64,000 nt of DNA from Clostridiales bacterium (GTDB lineage: Bacteria > Bacillota > Clostridia > Oscillospirales > Oscillospiraceae), in the NCBI GenBank assembly GCA_004557735.1, contig SFFV01000005.1:1-64000 (forward strand), given 5' to 3'. A program made the translations under genes and the position numbers. This document shows, piece by piece, positions 40,051 through 50,118 of this stretch. Under the pieces are notes generated by a model. That model made no database searches and was not told where the DNA came from. It saw only the letters and a program-made list of their open reading frames with translations. Within the stretch, counting starts at the first letter, position 1, and the number at the start of each line of letters is the position of its first letter.

Positions 40051-41325
40051 TCAGGCGTTGGGTCGGATCACGGAGAGAGCCAGACGCTCCCGCGTGAGAT
40101 TTTCGCAGAGGAACGCCTCGCACTCCGCGAGTGTGACGGATTCGAGCGCGGCGAACGCATCGAGCGCGTTCCAGCCGTCGAGCCTGCTCTCTGCAAGCGA
40201 TACGGCATAGGCGGAAAAGGAATCGAGCGAGCCGAGCAGCCGGCCGTACTTCGCACGGCGGCAGCGCTCGAGCGCGTCCTTATCCAGCCCGTGCAGCGCA
40301 ACGCCGGATACCGCCTCGTGCACTGCCTCCGCCACGGCGTCCGGATCGCGGCTCTGGGCGCCGAAGAACAGCGCGGCCGTTCCGGCGGCGGAGTCGTTTT
40401 CAACGGAAAAATCTCCGGTCAGAAGCCCTTTGGCATAAAGATCGTTGTAAAATGCCGAGGACTTGCCGAGCAGACACTCGCCGGCGAGCTCCGCAAGGAG
40501 CTTCTGCCGCTCTCTCGCCGCGCCGTCCGAAAGATACGGCAGCTTCACGCCGAGCAAAAACTGCGGCGCGGAAACGCTCATCGTTTTCTCGACGCGCTTC
40601 CTGCCCGGCAAAAGCGTTTCGGGCGCGCCGTAGTCGCGCTCCGGCTTCTCGCCGGGGGTGTCCGGCAGTATCTCGCGCGCCGCCGCGGCGATCGCCTCGG
40701 GGTCCACGTCGCCGACGCAGCAGAGCGCCATATTCGAGGGATGGTAAAAGACGCTGTGGCAGTGGTAAAGCGTTTCGGGCGTGATCTGCGCAATGCTCTC
40801 CACGGAGCCGGCAATGTTCTCGCGGATGGGGTGGCGGTCGTAGAGCGCGCTCATGAGCTGGAAGTATCCGGCGTAGCCGGGGCTGTCCTCGCCCATGCGG
40901 ATCTCCTGAGCGATGATGCCCTGCTCCTTGGCGACGCTCTCGTCGGTATAGTACGGCGTGGAGACGTAGGTGAGCAGCAGCCGGAGATTATCCATGAAGT
41001 TTTCCGAGCCGGTGAAGTAATACGCCGTGAGGCCGGCGCCGGTGAAGGCGTTGGGGCTTGCGCCGAGCGCGGCGAAGTCGGAAAGGACGTTGCGCCCGTC
41101 CGGCATATCGAACATTTTGTGCTCGAGAAAATGGGCGACGCCCGCGGGCGTATCGATCCACTCGCCGTTTACCTTGAAGCGGCGATCCGCCCCGCCGTAG
41201 CGCGTGGCGAAAAAGGCCGCGTTTTTGCGAAAGCCCGGCTTTACCGCGACAAGGACGGAAAGCCCGTTCGGGAGAACTTCCTCGTACAGCGTTTCTCCGA
41301 GATCCGGATATTCGTGCTTTTTCAT
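40051..41325 (-). CDS. ymfH: M16 zinc metallopeptidase YmfH
   Basis: A 424-residue insulinase-type protease with the inverted zinc motif HFLEH (65-69) in AGVAHFLEHKMFD. Its partner gene ymfF lies immediately upstream and overlaps it (ATGA). In Firmicutes the YmfF/YmfH pair is annotated as associated with EF-P modification; they probably form a heterodimer in which YmfH is the catalytic half. Confidence 0.9.
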   Translation of the reverse strand: MKKHEYPDLGETLYEEVLPNGLSVLVAVKPGFRKNAAFFATRYGGADRRFKVNGEWIDTPAGVAHFLEHKMFDMPDGRNVLSDFAALGASPNAFTGAGLTAYYFTGSENFMDNLRLLLTYVSTPYYTDESVAKEQGIIAQEIRMGEDSPGYAGYFQLMSALYDRHPIRENIAGSVESIAQITPETLYHCHSVFYHPSNMALCCVGDVDPEAIAAAAREILPDTPGEKPERDYGAPETLLPGRKRVEKTMSVSAPQFLLGVKLPYLSDGAARERQKLLAELAGECLLGKSSAFYNDLYAKGLLTGDFSVENDSAAGTAALFFGAQSRDPDAVAEAVHEAVSGVALHGLDKDALERCRRAKYGRLLGSLDSFSAYAVSLAESRLDGWNALDAFAALESVTLAECEAFLCENLTRERLALSVIRPNA

Positions 41326-42611
41326 TCGGTCTCGGCATCCTCTCCCCGGAGAAAGTATACGGCGTCAAGCTCCACGCCGCGCGCGACGGCGGCCACATCC
41401 TCCGCCGTGACGGTCTCGGCGAGCGCCGCGATATCGTCCGGCGAGGCGTCCGTCCCCTGCACGGTCTCGCGCAGGTAGAAGTCCGCAAGATAATTCGGGC
41501 TGTCCGCGCCGGTACGAAGATCGTTTGCCACGGTGCGCCGCGCCGCGGCGAGCTCGGTCTCGGAAATATCGCCTGCGCGCACCGCGTCGAGCTGGGCAAG
41601 GATCTCGCCCAGAGCCTCGCCGTACTTGTCAAACTCGATGCCGGAGAGCACCGCCATGATGCCCTTGAGCACGTCGGTGCTGGAAAAGGCATAATAGCAG
41701 AGCGAGAGCTTCTCGCGGACATGGAGAAAGAGCTTCGAGCTGACGCCCGCGCCGTATACGGCGTTGAATACGGCGAGCTTTGCCGGGTCGGGGTCGTCCA
41801 TGCATTCGCCGAGCCGGAAGCCGACGGCGAGCACGCCCTGCGAGACTTCGTCCTCCTCGGTGAAGTACCGGGGCTTTTCCTCCACGGCGTTCATGCGGAT
41901 GTCGGTGCCAAGATCGAGATCGATCTCGCCGCGCGGCAGCAGCGCGAACGCTTCGCGCAGCATATCCGCCACTTCCTTTCCCGGACGGCTGCCGCAGTAG
42001 AAAAACTCCATCGGCGATGTGGCAAGAAGCTCCTTATAGTGCTTTGTGAGCTTCACATAGTGGACGCTCCCGGCCTCGTCCGCCGTGCCGTAAGCGCCGA
42101 CGGCATAATCCTCAAAGGCGCACATATTCTCCCGCAGACGCTGGAACGCCCAGCTTCGCTTGTCGTTTTTCACGCGCTCAATGCGTTCAACGAGCTTTTC
42201 GCGCTCGGAATCGACGTGCGCGGGCAAAAACAGCCCGCCGCGCGTCGCAGGGGAGAGCCAAAGCTCGCCGAGCAGGGATATGACCTCGCCAAGCACATCC
42301 GTCTCTCCGGGAAGAAAGGCGTCCTCGGCAAAGCCCGCATGGAAGCCGACGGCCTGGATCTCGCCGAGCTTTCGCACCGACGGTTCGATCTCCGCGCCGT
42401 AGAGCGCGTCGAGCCGCCCGGAGATGCGGCGCATATCCGGAAGCGACTTTGTGCCGCGCCGCAGCACATACGGCAGCAAGGCGTTTTCCGCCGCCGTTTC
42501 GCGGCGCAGCTGCGTGAGCAGATATGCCGTGAGACAGCCGGTTTTGAATTTGTCGGTCTGCACCGCCGTCAGTGATACGCAGGGGAACAGCTCTTCCCGG
42601 AAGTATTCCAT
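41322..42611 (-). CDS. ymfF: M16-like peptidase subunit YmfF (no zinc motif)
   Basis: A 429-residue M16-family protein. It lacks HxxEH at the expected place (LLPYVLRRGTKSLPDMR), so it is probably the non-catalytic partner of YmfH. Typical features are LDALYGAEIEPSV, the ERVKNDKRSWAFQRL helix, and AVYGAGVSSKLFLHVREK with the R/Y substrate-binding region. The ATG at 42611 has AAGGGG nearby; earlier in-frame codons run through the upstream repeat. Confidence 0.88.
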   Translation of the reverse strand: MEYFREELFPCVSLTAVQTDKFKTGCLTAYLLTQLRRETAAENALLPYVLRRGTKSLPDMRRISGRLDALYGAEIEPSVRKLGEIQAVGFHAGFAEDAFLPGETDVLGEVISLLGELWLSPATRGGLFLPAHVDSEREKLVERIERVKNDKRSWAFQRLRENMCAFEDYAVGAYGTADEAGSVHYVKLTKHYKELLATSPMEFFYCGSRPGKEVADMLREAFALLPRGEIDLDLGTDIRMNAVEEKPRYFTEEDEVSQGVLAVGFRLGECMDDPDPAKLAVFNAVYGAGVSSKLFLHVREKLSLCYYAFSSTDVLKGIMAVLSGIEFDKYGEALGEILAQLDAVRAGDISETELAAARRTVANDLRTGADSPNYLADFYLRETVQGTDASPDDIAALAETVTAEDVAAVARGVELDAVYFLRGEDAETE

Positions 42612-42641
42612 GCGGTCACACCCCTTTTCCTTTGTTTGAAT

Positions 42642-42693
42642 AAGGCTCCCCTGTGCAAAGGGAGCTGTCGGCCGCAAGGCTGACTGAGGGATC
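42642..42693. repeat. Interspersed hairpin repeat upstream of ymfF
   Basis: Two hairpins, GCTCCC/GGGAGC and GTCGGCC/GGCTGAC (loop GCAA), followed by TGAGGGATC. This GGCTCCC...GGGAGCTGTC...GACTGAGGG layout is one I recall as a dispersed intergenic repeat in Clostridia. Only one copy is in this window. Confidence 0.55.
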
Positions 42694-42702
42694 GTTTTCT
42701 TG

Positions 42703-42708
42703 AGTATA
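42703..42708 (-). promoter_or_regulatory. Extended -10 element before ymfF
   Basis: Minus-strand TGA-TATACT lies upstream of the hairpin repeat; no strong -35. The transcript would start with the repeat in its leader. Confidence 0.4.
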
Positions 42709-42752
42709 TCACGTTTTTTCCGCCGTTCATAGCGCAAATGTGAATTTTTTCC

Positions 42753-45700
42753 TCACGGCGTTTCGCCGTACAGCTCCCGCAGCAGCCGGAGATACCATCC
42801 CGCCGCGCCCGTATACCAGCTCCAGCCCGCGCGCCCTTCCTTTCCGGGCGCATATGCGATATCCGCAGGAAGAACGAACGGCTCCGCGCCGTACTCCGGC
42901 GCGGTGAGCGAGAGCGCCATATCCTCCGCGAGCGCCGCCGCTTCCTCCCGCCGTCCGGCCCGCCGCAGCGCGAGCGCGAGCCACACCGCCGCATGGGTGT
43001 ACTGCCCGCCGTTTTCGCGAAAGCCCGGCCCGTAGGTCGAAACATACCCCGGCGCGCGCTCTTCCGGCAAAAACGGCGGAGCGTAAATGCGGACAATGCG
43101 CCGCTCCCTGTCCCAGAGCGCATCGAGCGCCGCGGTGAGCGCCGTCTGCACGCGGTCCTTATCGGCATAGGGCGAAAAGGCGGCGAAGCTCTGCGCCACG
43201 GAGTCGATGCGGCACGCCGCCGCGCCGGATGCGCCGAGCGGCGTACCGTCGGCGTAATACCCGCGCAGATAGTGATCTTTGTCCCACGCCTCGTTCGCGG
43301 CCGCGCCGAGCGCGGCCGCGGCGGTCTCATAGCGGTCCGCGCCCGGTTCTCCGAGTCTTGCAAGCAGGGCGGAAAAATCGTGGAACACGCCGGAGGCGAA
43401 CCATGTGAGCCAAACGCTCTCCGCGCCGTCGCCCATGGCGTCAAAGCCGTCGTTCCAGTCGCCGCCGCCCATACGCAGCAGCCGGTGCGGCCCGATCCCG
43501 CGTCGGAGCACAAGCGCCGCGGCGCGGTGGCAGTGGTCGAGCACCGTGCCGCTCTCACCGGCGAGCGCCGGCGTTTCGTACCGGCTGTGCTCGCCTTGCG
43601 TGAGCGGCGGCGAAGTAAGATACGGCGCGGTTTCCGCGCAGAGGCTATCGTCGGCGGTCGCGCGCACATATTCGCACACCGCCCATGGCAGCCAGAGAAG
43701 ATCGTCGCCGCAATCGGTGCGCACGCCCTTTGCCGTCTCTCCCGCGCCCGGATGATACCAGTGCTGCACGTCGCCCTCCGCATACTGGTGGGCGCAGCAC
43801 GCGAGAATGTGCGCTCTCGCGCCCGCGGCGTCGATGGGCAGGAGATTGATACGGTCCTGCAATTGGTCCCGAAAGCCGATCGCGCCGCCGCTCTGGTAAA
43901 GGCTTCCCCGCCCAAGCACACGGCAGCAGAGCGCGGCATAGACGCTCCACGGCGCGAGACGCCGCACGCTCTCCGGCATGGCGGCAAAATCCTTTTCGCC
44001 CCGCAGGCGCTGTGCCCACCACGCCTTTGTCCTTGCCAGCTCCCGGCGTGCCCGCGCGATATCGAGCAGCGCCGGTACGTCCGCCGTGCCGAGCAGCAGC
44101 ACCGCTTCCCGCTCCATCCGGAACGTCCCGGCAAGCGCCGGGAAGCCGCGGCGAAGAGCGCCGGAGCCTTCGCCGCAGAGGAAGCGCGCGTCCGTCCCGG
44201 TAGAGCGCCACGGCGCGCTGCAGCGCAGCGTCACGCGCACATCGTTATATGGGCAGCGCGGGTTTTCCGCACAAAGGGCGTCGCCGTCGCGCCAGACCGC
44301 CGCGGACGCCGCGTCCTCTCTCTCCGGCGCAAGCTGCACGGGCGCAAAGAACGTGATATTGCACGGCGCGCTGCTTTCGAGCAAGAGCACGCGCACCGGC
44401 GTATCCGGTACGATAAACGCCGTGACCGCGGCGCGGCTTCCGCCGATATCGCGCTCCCAGCGGGCATAGCCGAAGCCGAATGTGACGGCGCACGCGCCGC
44501 CGTCCGAAAAGAGGCTTTCCGCGCCGTGCTCCGTTTCGAGCCACAGCCGCTCGGCGCCCGCCGCGGAGAGCGCGTCGCCCGACCACGGGACGACGGGACA
44601 CTCCCGGGCGTTTTCGTACCAGAGCGCCGCCGGGCCGCTGTCCGCCGCGGCGCAGCCAAGACCGCCGCCGCAGAGCATGTTCGCCCAGGCGCGCGGCGGC
44701 AGCGGCGGCGTTTGGAAGGCCGCTTCCCCGGCATCGGTATACGATACCGGCGGCACGCCGGTATCTTTTTCCGCCGCCGGAGGAAGGCAAAGCGAGCGCG
44801 CCCGCCCCGCCGGGAGCGATATTCCCGCCGCGTCGCCGAAAAGGGCGGCGCCGGCGAGAAGGCTCTCGCGCTCGCCGCGGGAGGCGAAGTACACTCCCCC
44901 CGGCAGAGAGAGCGTTTCGGAAAGGCGCATCGCTTCGAGCGCCGCTTCGATCGCCGCGCGCTGCTCGTTCCGGTAGTCTCCGGCGGGCGCGGTGAGAAAT
45001 ACGAGATCGTACTCCACGCCGCACGCGCCGAGCAGCGCGTGCCGCCGGAGCTCCCGGAGCGCGGCTTCCGTGCCGTTGTCCCCGCCGTCGAACACCATGA
45101 CGGGAAGATCGCCGGAGATGCCGAGCCGCCAAAGGGCTTCCCGCGTCCCTCCCGGCAGGGCGCGTCCCTCGGCACAGAGCTGCGGGAACGTGAGGGCGCG
45201 GAGGTATTCCATGGCCGCAGCGCTCTCGCCGCACTCCATGCCCCATACCGCGGCGGCGGCGTCCGCCATGGCGAAGCCGGAGGTCTCTTTCAGCATCTCC
45301 CGCGCACCGCGCGCGGCGGTGTCCGCGTCTCCGGCGACGCAGAGCGCGAGCGCAACTTCGCAAGCGCCCTGCTCCGGCAGGGAAACGCGCGCGGCAACGT
45401 ACGGCTCATTCTGCCAACCCGTATTTTCCCGGAACTCCCCCGCGCCGCCGCGGGCGGGAAACTGCCGGAAGTCGGAGGAAAACGCCGCCTCCGGCGTGGC
45501 GGCGAGCGCGAGATACTGCGCGCCCCGGCTCCCCCGCGGCGCGCGGTACACGGTGAGCACGCCGTCTTTTACCGATGTGCACAGCCCCAGCCGGGCAAAC
45601 GCCGGGTGCGCGGCATAGTCGCGCGCGCCGAGCAGCACCGGCTCGAAGCCGAAAATGACCGCGTGCGGCGAGGCGCTCCCGGAACGCAGGCTCAGCCGCC

Positions 45701-48700
45701 GCAGCTCGCCCGGGTGCGTGCGCGAAACGGTGCAGCGCATTTCCCAGAGAAGGCCCTCGCTCTGTCCGGCGAGAACCGCTTCCCCGGCGGTAAAGCGCCA
45801 GTGCAGCGCGCTCTTCTCCCCCGGTCCCGGCAAAAGCGGCCGCCGGACGCCGCCGGTTTCGGCCCAGAGCGTGATGCCGGGCGCGTACTCCCACGGAGTC
45901 CGGGCGCTCCGGTACGGGATGAGCGCGCCGCACGAGGCGCGGGACATGCCGTTCGCCGTAACAAGCAGCCGGTACGCGCCGTTCGAGAGCGCCGCGCCGT
46001 CCGGGAAAAAGAGGTCCGTCCCCTCGCCGGTCCGGGGCGCGGCGGCAGCGGCGCGCTCCGCTCTTCCCCCGGCGCCCGGCTCGCGGCGCAGGAGCTTTCC
46101 GCCGGCGGGGATCTTTTCCTGCAAAAGTCCCGTGTACGCGGCCATGGCAGGATCGCTCAGAAACCACCGGCGCAGCACGCCGCCGCACAATGCGTTCGCG
46201 ATCGCGCAAAGGCTCATGCCGAGATGATGCGCCATCACGCACCGGACGCAGACCGGCCCTCCGCCGGTGCGCGAGGGCGTGAAATCGACCGCCTCCCACA
46301 GCCCGTAGGGTCCGGAGAGCCCGGCCTCCGCCATGCGCCGAAGATTCTCCACCGCCGCGTGCGGCGCGGCGCAGAGCGACAGATAGCTGCTGTAGGGCGA
46401 TACGACGCTCTCGCCGCTCCCGCCGCGGCAGAGCGCGAGAGGAACGCACCCGTGCGCCTTGTATCGGTAATGGTCCGTGGCGTCGAAGGCGTAAAAGGCG
46501 CTTTCGGAAATGCCCCAGAGCTTTTTCGCGCCGAAGGTGCGCCGCCGCTGGACGTATACGGCGAAGCGGGCGCTCTCCCAGAGATGCGAGCCGCGGTACA
46601 GCGGCAGAAAAAGCTCCGGCATCAGATATTCAAAAAGGCTCCCCGACCAGCTCACCATGCCGCGTCTCCCCCGATAGCCCACCTGCGCGCGGCTGAGCTG
46701 CCGCCAGTGGCGGTGTTCGATCTGCCCGGAGGCGATGGCGTAATACGCCGTCAGGCGCTCCTCGCTCTCCAGAAGATCGTACCAGCTCTGCGCCGGAGCG
46801 CTCTCGCCGGGCAGAAGGCCGATGCGAAAGAGCCGCCGTTTTTCATCGTAAAGCACGCGAAAGTTCATCGCCGCGGCGATCGATCGCGCCCGCTCCGCAA
46901 GCCGGGACGCGCCGTACGCGGCAAATCCCGCGGCGCAGGCGGTGAGCGCGGCGGCAAGGTTGCCGCTGTCCACGGTCGAGATATACGCCGGCTCGAGCAC
47001 CGCGAGCGTTTTGGTATCGTACCAGTTATACAGATGCCCTTTCCACTTGGGCAGACGCTCGAGCGTATCGAGGATCCTTTCGCAGAGCGTGAGCGCCTCG
47101 CTGTCGGACGCGACGCCGAGCTCGGCCGCCGAGAGCGCGCCCGAAAGCGCCATGGCGATGTTCGTCGGGCTTGTCCGGTCGGCGCTCTCCGCCGGGGGCG
47201 AGAGCTGCACGTTGTCCGGCGGCAGATAGTGCGACGCCGCCGTGCAGTTTTCGCGAAAATACCGCCAGATCTCTGCGGCGCGCCGCAGAAGGAATTCCCT
47301 CTCCCCGCTGTCGAGCGGTTTTTCCTTTCTCTCCCTTCCGAGCCGGTGAGCGATAAGCGGCGTGAAGATCCAGCAGATGGCCGCGGCGCGTCCCGCGGAC
47401 GTCTGCGAAAAGGCCAGCAGCAGCCCGGAGAAGTATACGACCGGCCACATTGCGGCGAACGTACCGGCGGGACCGGCGCTGCGGCGCTCACTCTGCTCGG
47501 CGGTCTGCCAGAGGAGCAGCCGCCGGTGCGAAACGCCCATCCGCCAGAGCGCGAGGACGATCGCGGATACGCTTGTCCACGCCTCCGCCGCAAGAAAGAG
47601 CGCGCGCGTGAATACGCGCGTCAGCTCGCCGCCGAGACCGTGCAGCGCGGCGCTTTTGTAGCGCGTCTCCCGCCCGTCGCGGAAGAGGACGCCGAGACCG
47701 TACCGGAGCGCCGGCAGAAAAAGGACGAGCAGCGCGCAGAGCGCCGCGGCCTGCGTCGCGGCGTTCGGAAAGAGAAACCACGCGCCGAACGACACGAACA
47801 GCCCTGCCGGCAGCAGCGCGCGCCGGAGCGAATCAAACAGCCGCCAGCGCTCGATGGGCGGAAGAGCCTTCCCCCGCCGGAAGAGCCACGGCAGATTCTG
47901 CACGTCGCCGCGGATCCAGCGGTGCGCGCGCGCATAATAGCTTACCGCGCCGGAGGGAAAGCCGTCGGTCAGCTCCACATCGCTCACATACCCGCCGCGG
48001 AGGAACGCCCCTTCGAGCGCGTCGTGGCTTAAAACGCGCCCCTCCGGGATCCTCTCGCCCAGACACGCGAGATACGCCCCCACATGGATAAGCCCTTTCC
48101 CGGCAAAGCCGCCGCTTTGAAAAGCGTCCATATATACCTCTCCGGCATCCGAGCCGTAGGGGTCGCCGCCGCCCGCGGGGGCAAAGAGACGTGTGAAATC
48201 GTTCCGGCAGGCGCTCTCCAGCGAAACGGCAATGCGCGGATGCAGCACGCCGTGGCCGCGGAAAACGATCCCCTTTTTCGGGTCGACCGTCGGGCGGTTG
48301 AGCGGGTGGAGCGCCGCGCCGATGAGCTTCCCGGCGCTCTCCGGCTCCAGGCGCGTATCGGCGTCGAGCGTGAGGATATAGCGCGTGCCGCGGAGCTTCG
48401 CCGCCTCTCCGGCGCGGACGCAAAGCCCTGTGCTCTCCCCGGCGAGCAGGCGGCACAGCTCCAGCGTCGCGCCGCGCTTTCGCTCCCAGGGGGCGAACTT
48501 CCCGCTGTCGCGGCTGTAAAGCCGGTCGCGGGTGAAAAGATAGAAGCCTCCGCCGCAGCGCGCATTGAGCGCGTCGGTTTTGGCGGCGGTACCGTCGAGC
48601 AGGGCGCGGTCGGCGTGCGAGAGCGTTTCGCCGCTCTCCGGCAGATCGCACAACAGACCGAAAAGAAGATTCTCCCCGCAGCCGCGGGAGGCCGCGCGGA

Positions 48701-49781
48701 ATTCCTCGAGCCGCCGGAGCGCGCCGTCCGCCGCCTTCTCCCCCGTGAGCAGAACCGACAGCACGCAGACCGTCTTTCCCTCGGCCGGGACGCCGTCCTG
48801 CAGCGCCAGCCGCGGCAGATGGCGCGGCGGCACGGCGCGGAGCAGCACGCGGTCGATAAGCCCCTTTACAAGCTCCGAAACCGGCAGCAGCGCCAATACT
48901 CCGGCGAGAACGCTTTTCGTCCACAGCGCGAGCGCGGAAGAAAGCCCAAGCGTGAAAAGGACGTTTGCCAGAATGTACGCCGCGCCGGTTCTCCGCGGCA
49001 CACCTGCGCCGAGCGGGTTTTCATAGAGCCAGTAGCCGATGTGACGCCGCCGGACGCCCTCGGCGCGCTCCGAAAGACGCAGCGCCTCCTCCGCGACGCG
49101 CGCCTCGCTCTTGTTTTTCCGCCGCGAGAGCGTTTCAACGCGCGCGCGATAGTCCCGGCGGCTGCGCTCGTCCATGAGAGGGTACGCCCCCGCCGGGTCG
49201 CGCCGGAGGATGTGCTCCACGGCGTCGGCCTCCTCCCTCACCGCGTCCAGATCGAGCGAGGCAATGTGCCGCAGCGTTGTGAAATAGACGGCGGCTGCCG
49301 CGCCGGAGGGCGTGTCGCCCCGGTATAGCTGTGCGAGCCGGACGAGCGCCGCCGCGCGCAGCGACGCGCCGAGAAGGGTCAGTTCGCGCCCGGTGAGCGG
49401 CGTTTTCCGCTGGAAGCCTTCGAGGAACACGGTGAGGCGCTCTTCGTCCACGCGCCCGCCGCCGGAGGCGAGCAGCACCCGGCAGAGCGCGGGGACGAGC
49501 GCTCCCTCGCACGTTGCGCGAAGCCGTCCGGCGGTATGGAACGCAGCGAGAGCGGAGGCTCCCTCCCGCTCGCACAGCCAGAGATTGTCGATCAGCCACC
49601 GCGCGCCGCCGTCCGGCGCGGACGCGTCCAGCCGCCGCCGGGCGCCGCGCAGGGCGCGCAGCGCGTACCGGACCGAATCCTCCGCTACGGAGCGCGGCAC
49701 AACGCCCGTCACGGGCATCGTGCGCGCCGTGCTCTCGGCATAATGCGCCAGCTCCCCGAGCTCTATCACGACCGTTTCCAT
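42753..49781 (-). CDS. Giant cyclic beta-1,2-glucan synthase-like protein (GT84-GH94)
   Basis: A 2342-residue membrane protein. Order: an N-terminal soluble part, two membrane helices (about 265-310), a GT84 glycosyltransferase with LDADTRLEPES (near 472), SHDALEG (near 587) and RWIRGDVQ (near 622), four or so helices (655-815), a glycoamylase-like domain with YNWYDTKT (near 920), then GH94 phosphorylase-type domains with GFRDQLQD (near 1970) and GDWNDGFDAMG (near 2105), the latter holding the general acid. NdvB-type enzymes polymerise UDP-glucose into cyclic glucan and set ring size. It is shorter than rhizobial NdvB (about 2800). GGAGG lies 8 nt before the ATG at 49781. Confidence 0.85.
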   Translation of the reverse strand: METVVIELGELAHYAESTARTMPVTGVVPRSVAEDSVRYALRALRGARRRLDASAPDGGARWLIDNLWLCEREGASALAAFHTAGRLRATCEGALVPALCRVLLASGGGRVDEERLTVFLEGFQRKTPLTGRELTLLGASLRAAALVRLAQLYRGDTPSGAAAAVYFTTLRHIASLDLDAVREEADAVEHILRRDPAGAYPLMDERSRRDYRARVETLSRRKNKSEARVAEEALRLSERAEGVRRRHIGYWLYENPLGAGVPRRTGAAYILANVLFTLGLSSALALWTKSVLAGVLALLPVSELVKGLIDRVLLRAVPPRHLPRLALQDGVPAEGKTVCVLSVLLTGEKAADGALRRLEEFRAASRGCGENLLFGLLCDLPESGETLSHADRALLDGTAAKTDALNARCGGGFYLFTRDRLYSRDSGKFAPWERKRGATLELCRLLAGESTGLCVRAGEAAKLRGTRYILTLDADTRLEPESAGKLIGAALHPLNRPTVDPKKGIVFRGHGVLHPRIAVSLESACRNDFTRLFAPAGGGDPYGSDAGEVYMDAFQSGGFAGKGLIHVGAYLACLGERIPEGRVLSHDALEGAFLRGGYVSDVELTDGFPSGAVSYYARAHRWIRGDVQNLPWLFRRGKALPPIERWRLFDSLRRALLPAGLFVSFGAWFLFPNAATQAAALCALLVLFLPALRYGLGVLFRDGRETRYKSAALHGLGGELTRVFTRALFLAAEAWTSVSAIVLALWRMGVSHRRLLLWQTAEQSERRSAGPAGTFAAMWPVVYFSGLLLAFSQTSAGRAAAICWIFTPLIAHRLGRERKEKPLDSGEREFLLRRAAEIWRYFRENCTAASHYLPPDNVQLSPPAESADRTSPTNIAMALSGALSAAELGVASDSEALTLCERILDTLERLPKWKGHLYNWYDTKTLAVLEPAYISTVDSGNLAAALTACAAGFAAYGASRLAERARSIAAAMNFRVLYDEKRRLFRIGLLPGESAPAQSWYDLLESEERLTAYYAIASGQIEHRHWRQLSRAQVGYRGRRGMVSWSGSLFEYLMPELFLPLYRGSHLWESARFAVYVQRRRTFGAKKLWGISESAFYAFDATDHYRYKAHGCVPLALCRGGSGESVVSPYSSYLSLCAAPHAAVENLRRMAEAGLSGPYGLWEAVDFTPSRTGGGPVCVRCVMAHHLGMSLCAIANALCGGVLRRWFLSDPAMAAYTGLLQEKIPAGGKLLRREPGAGGRAERAAAAAPRTGEGTDLFFPDGAALSNGAYRLLVTANGMSRASCGALIPYRSARTPWEYAPGITLWAETGGVRRPLLPGPGEKSALHWRFTAGEAVLAGQSEGLLWEMRCTVSRTHPGELRRLSLRSGSASPHAVIFGFEPVLLGARDYAAHPAFARLGLCTSVKDGVLTVYRAPRGSRGAQYLALAATPEAAFSSDFRQFPARGGAGEFRENTGWQNEPYVAARVSLPEQGACEVALALCVAGDADTAARGAREMLKETSGFAMADAAAAVWGMECGESAAAMEYLRALTFPQLCAEGRALPGGTREALWRLGISGDLPVMVFDGGDNGTEAALRELRRHALLGACGVEYDLVFLTAPAGDYRNEQRAAIEAALEAMRLSETLSLPGGVYFASRGERESLLAGAALFGDAAGISLPAGRARSLCLPPAAEKDTGVPPVSYTDAGEAAFQTPPLPPRAWANMLCGGGLGCAAADSGPAALWYENARECPVVPWSGDALSAAGAERLWLETEHGAESLFSDGGACAVTFGFGYARWERDIGGSRAAVTAFIVPDTPVRVLLLESSAPCNITFFAPVQLAPEREDAASAAVWRDGDALCAENPRCPYNDVRVTLRCSAPWRSTGTDARFLCGEGSGALRRGFPALAGTFRMEREAVLLLGTADVPALLDIARARRELARTKAWWAQRLRGEKDFAAMPESVRRLAPWSVYAALCCRVLGRGSLYQSGGAIGFRDQLQDRINLLPIDAAGARAHILACCAHQYAEGDVQHWYHPGAGETAKGVRTDCGDDLLWLPWAVCEYVRATADDSLCAETAPYLTSPPLTQGEHSRYETPALAGESGTVLDHCHRAAALVLRRGIGPHRLLRMGGGDWNDGFDAMGDGAESVWLTWFASGVFHDFSALLARLGEPGADRYETAAAALGAAANEAWDKDHYLRGYYADGTPLGASGAAACRIDSVAQSFAAFSPYADKDRVQTALTAALDALWDRERRIVRIYAPPFLPEERAPGYVSTYGPGFRENGGQYTHAAVWLALALRRAGRREEAAALAEDMALSLTAPEYGAEPFVLPADIAYAPGKEGRAGWSWYTGAAGWYLRLLRELYGETP

Positions 49782-49898
49782 AGTTTCCGCCTCCAAAGCC
49801 TGACATTTACGGAATATTTTTTCCCGATATTCGGCGCGATATGCGCACAGCGGGCGATAGTGCTTGCGGAAACAGAAAAACCGTAGCATTTTTAAAAA

Positions 49899-50118
49899 TA
49901 CAGGTGAGGGCACGGTCGGCTATGCCGATATGTGGTGCATCATCAAGGACACGAAGAACTATGATCTCGCCTGCAAGTGGCTGGACTTCATGACCGGCGG
50001 GGAATTCCAGTATAACTTCGCCACCGTGGAGGGCAACGCGCACAACACCGTCAACAACAATGTCTGCTCCAAGCCGACCGACGAGCAGAAGGCTCTCGTC
50101 TGGGCGCTGGAGGTCCCG
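49899..50118 (+). pseudogene. Relic of a polyamine ABC transporter substrate-binding protein (potD-like)
   Basis: A C-terminal piece only: GEGTVGYADMWCIIKDTKNY and LACKWLDFMTGGEFQYNFA resemble the end of spermidine/putrescine-binding proteins. There is no N-terminus, signal peptide or start with a ribosome binding site, and it runs directly into a potB-like fragment in another frame. Confidence 0.7.

Noticed and set aside
42993..48032. 1679-codon plus-strand open frame opposite the glucan synthase gene
   Set aside because: Low-complexity Arg/Ala-rich translation with no ribosome binding site; a shadow of the real gene with its clear GT84/GH94 motifs.
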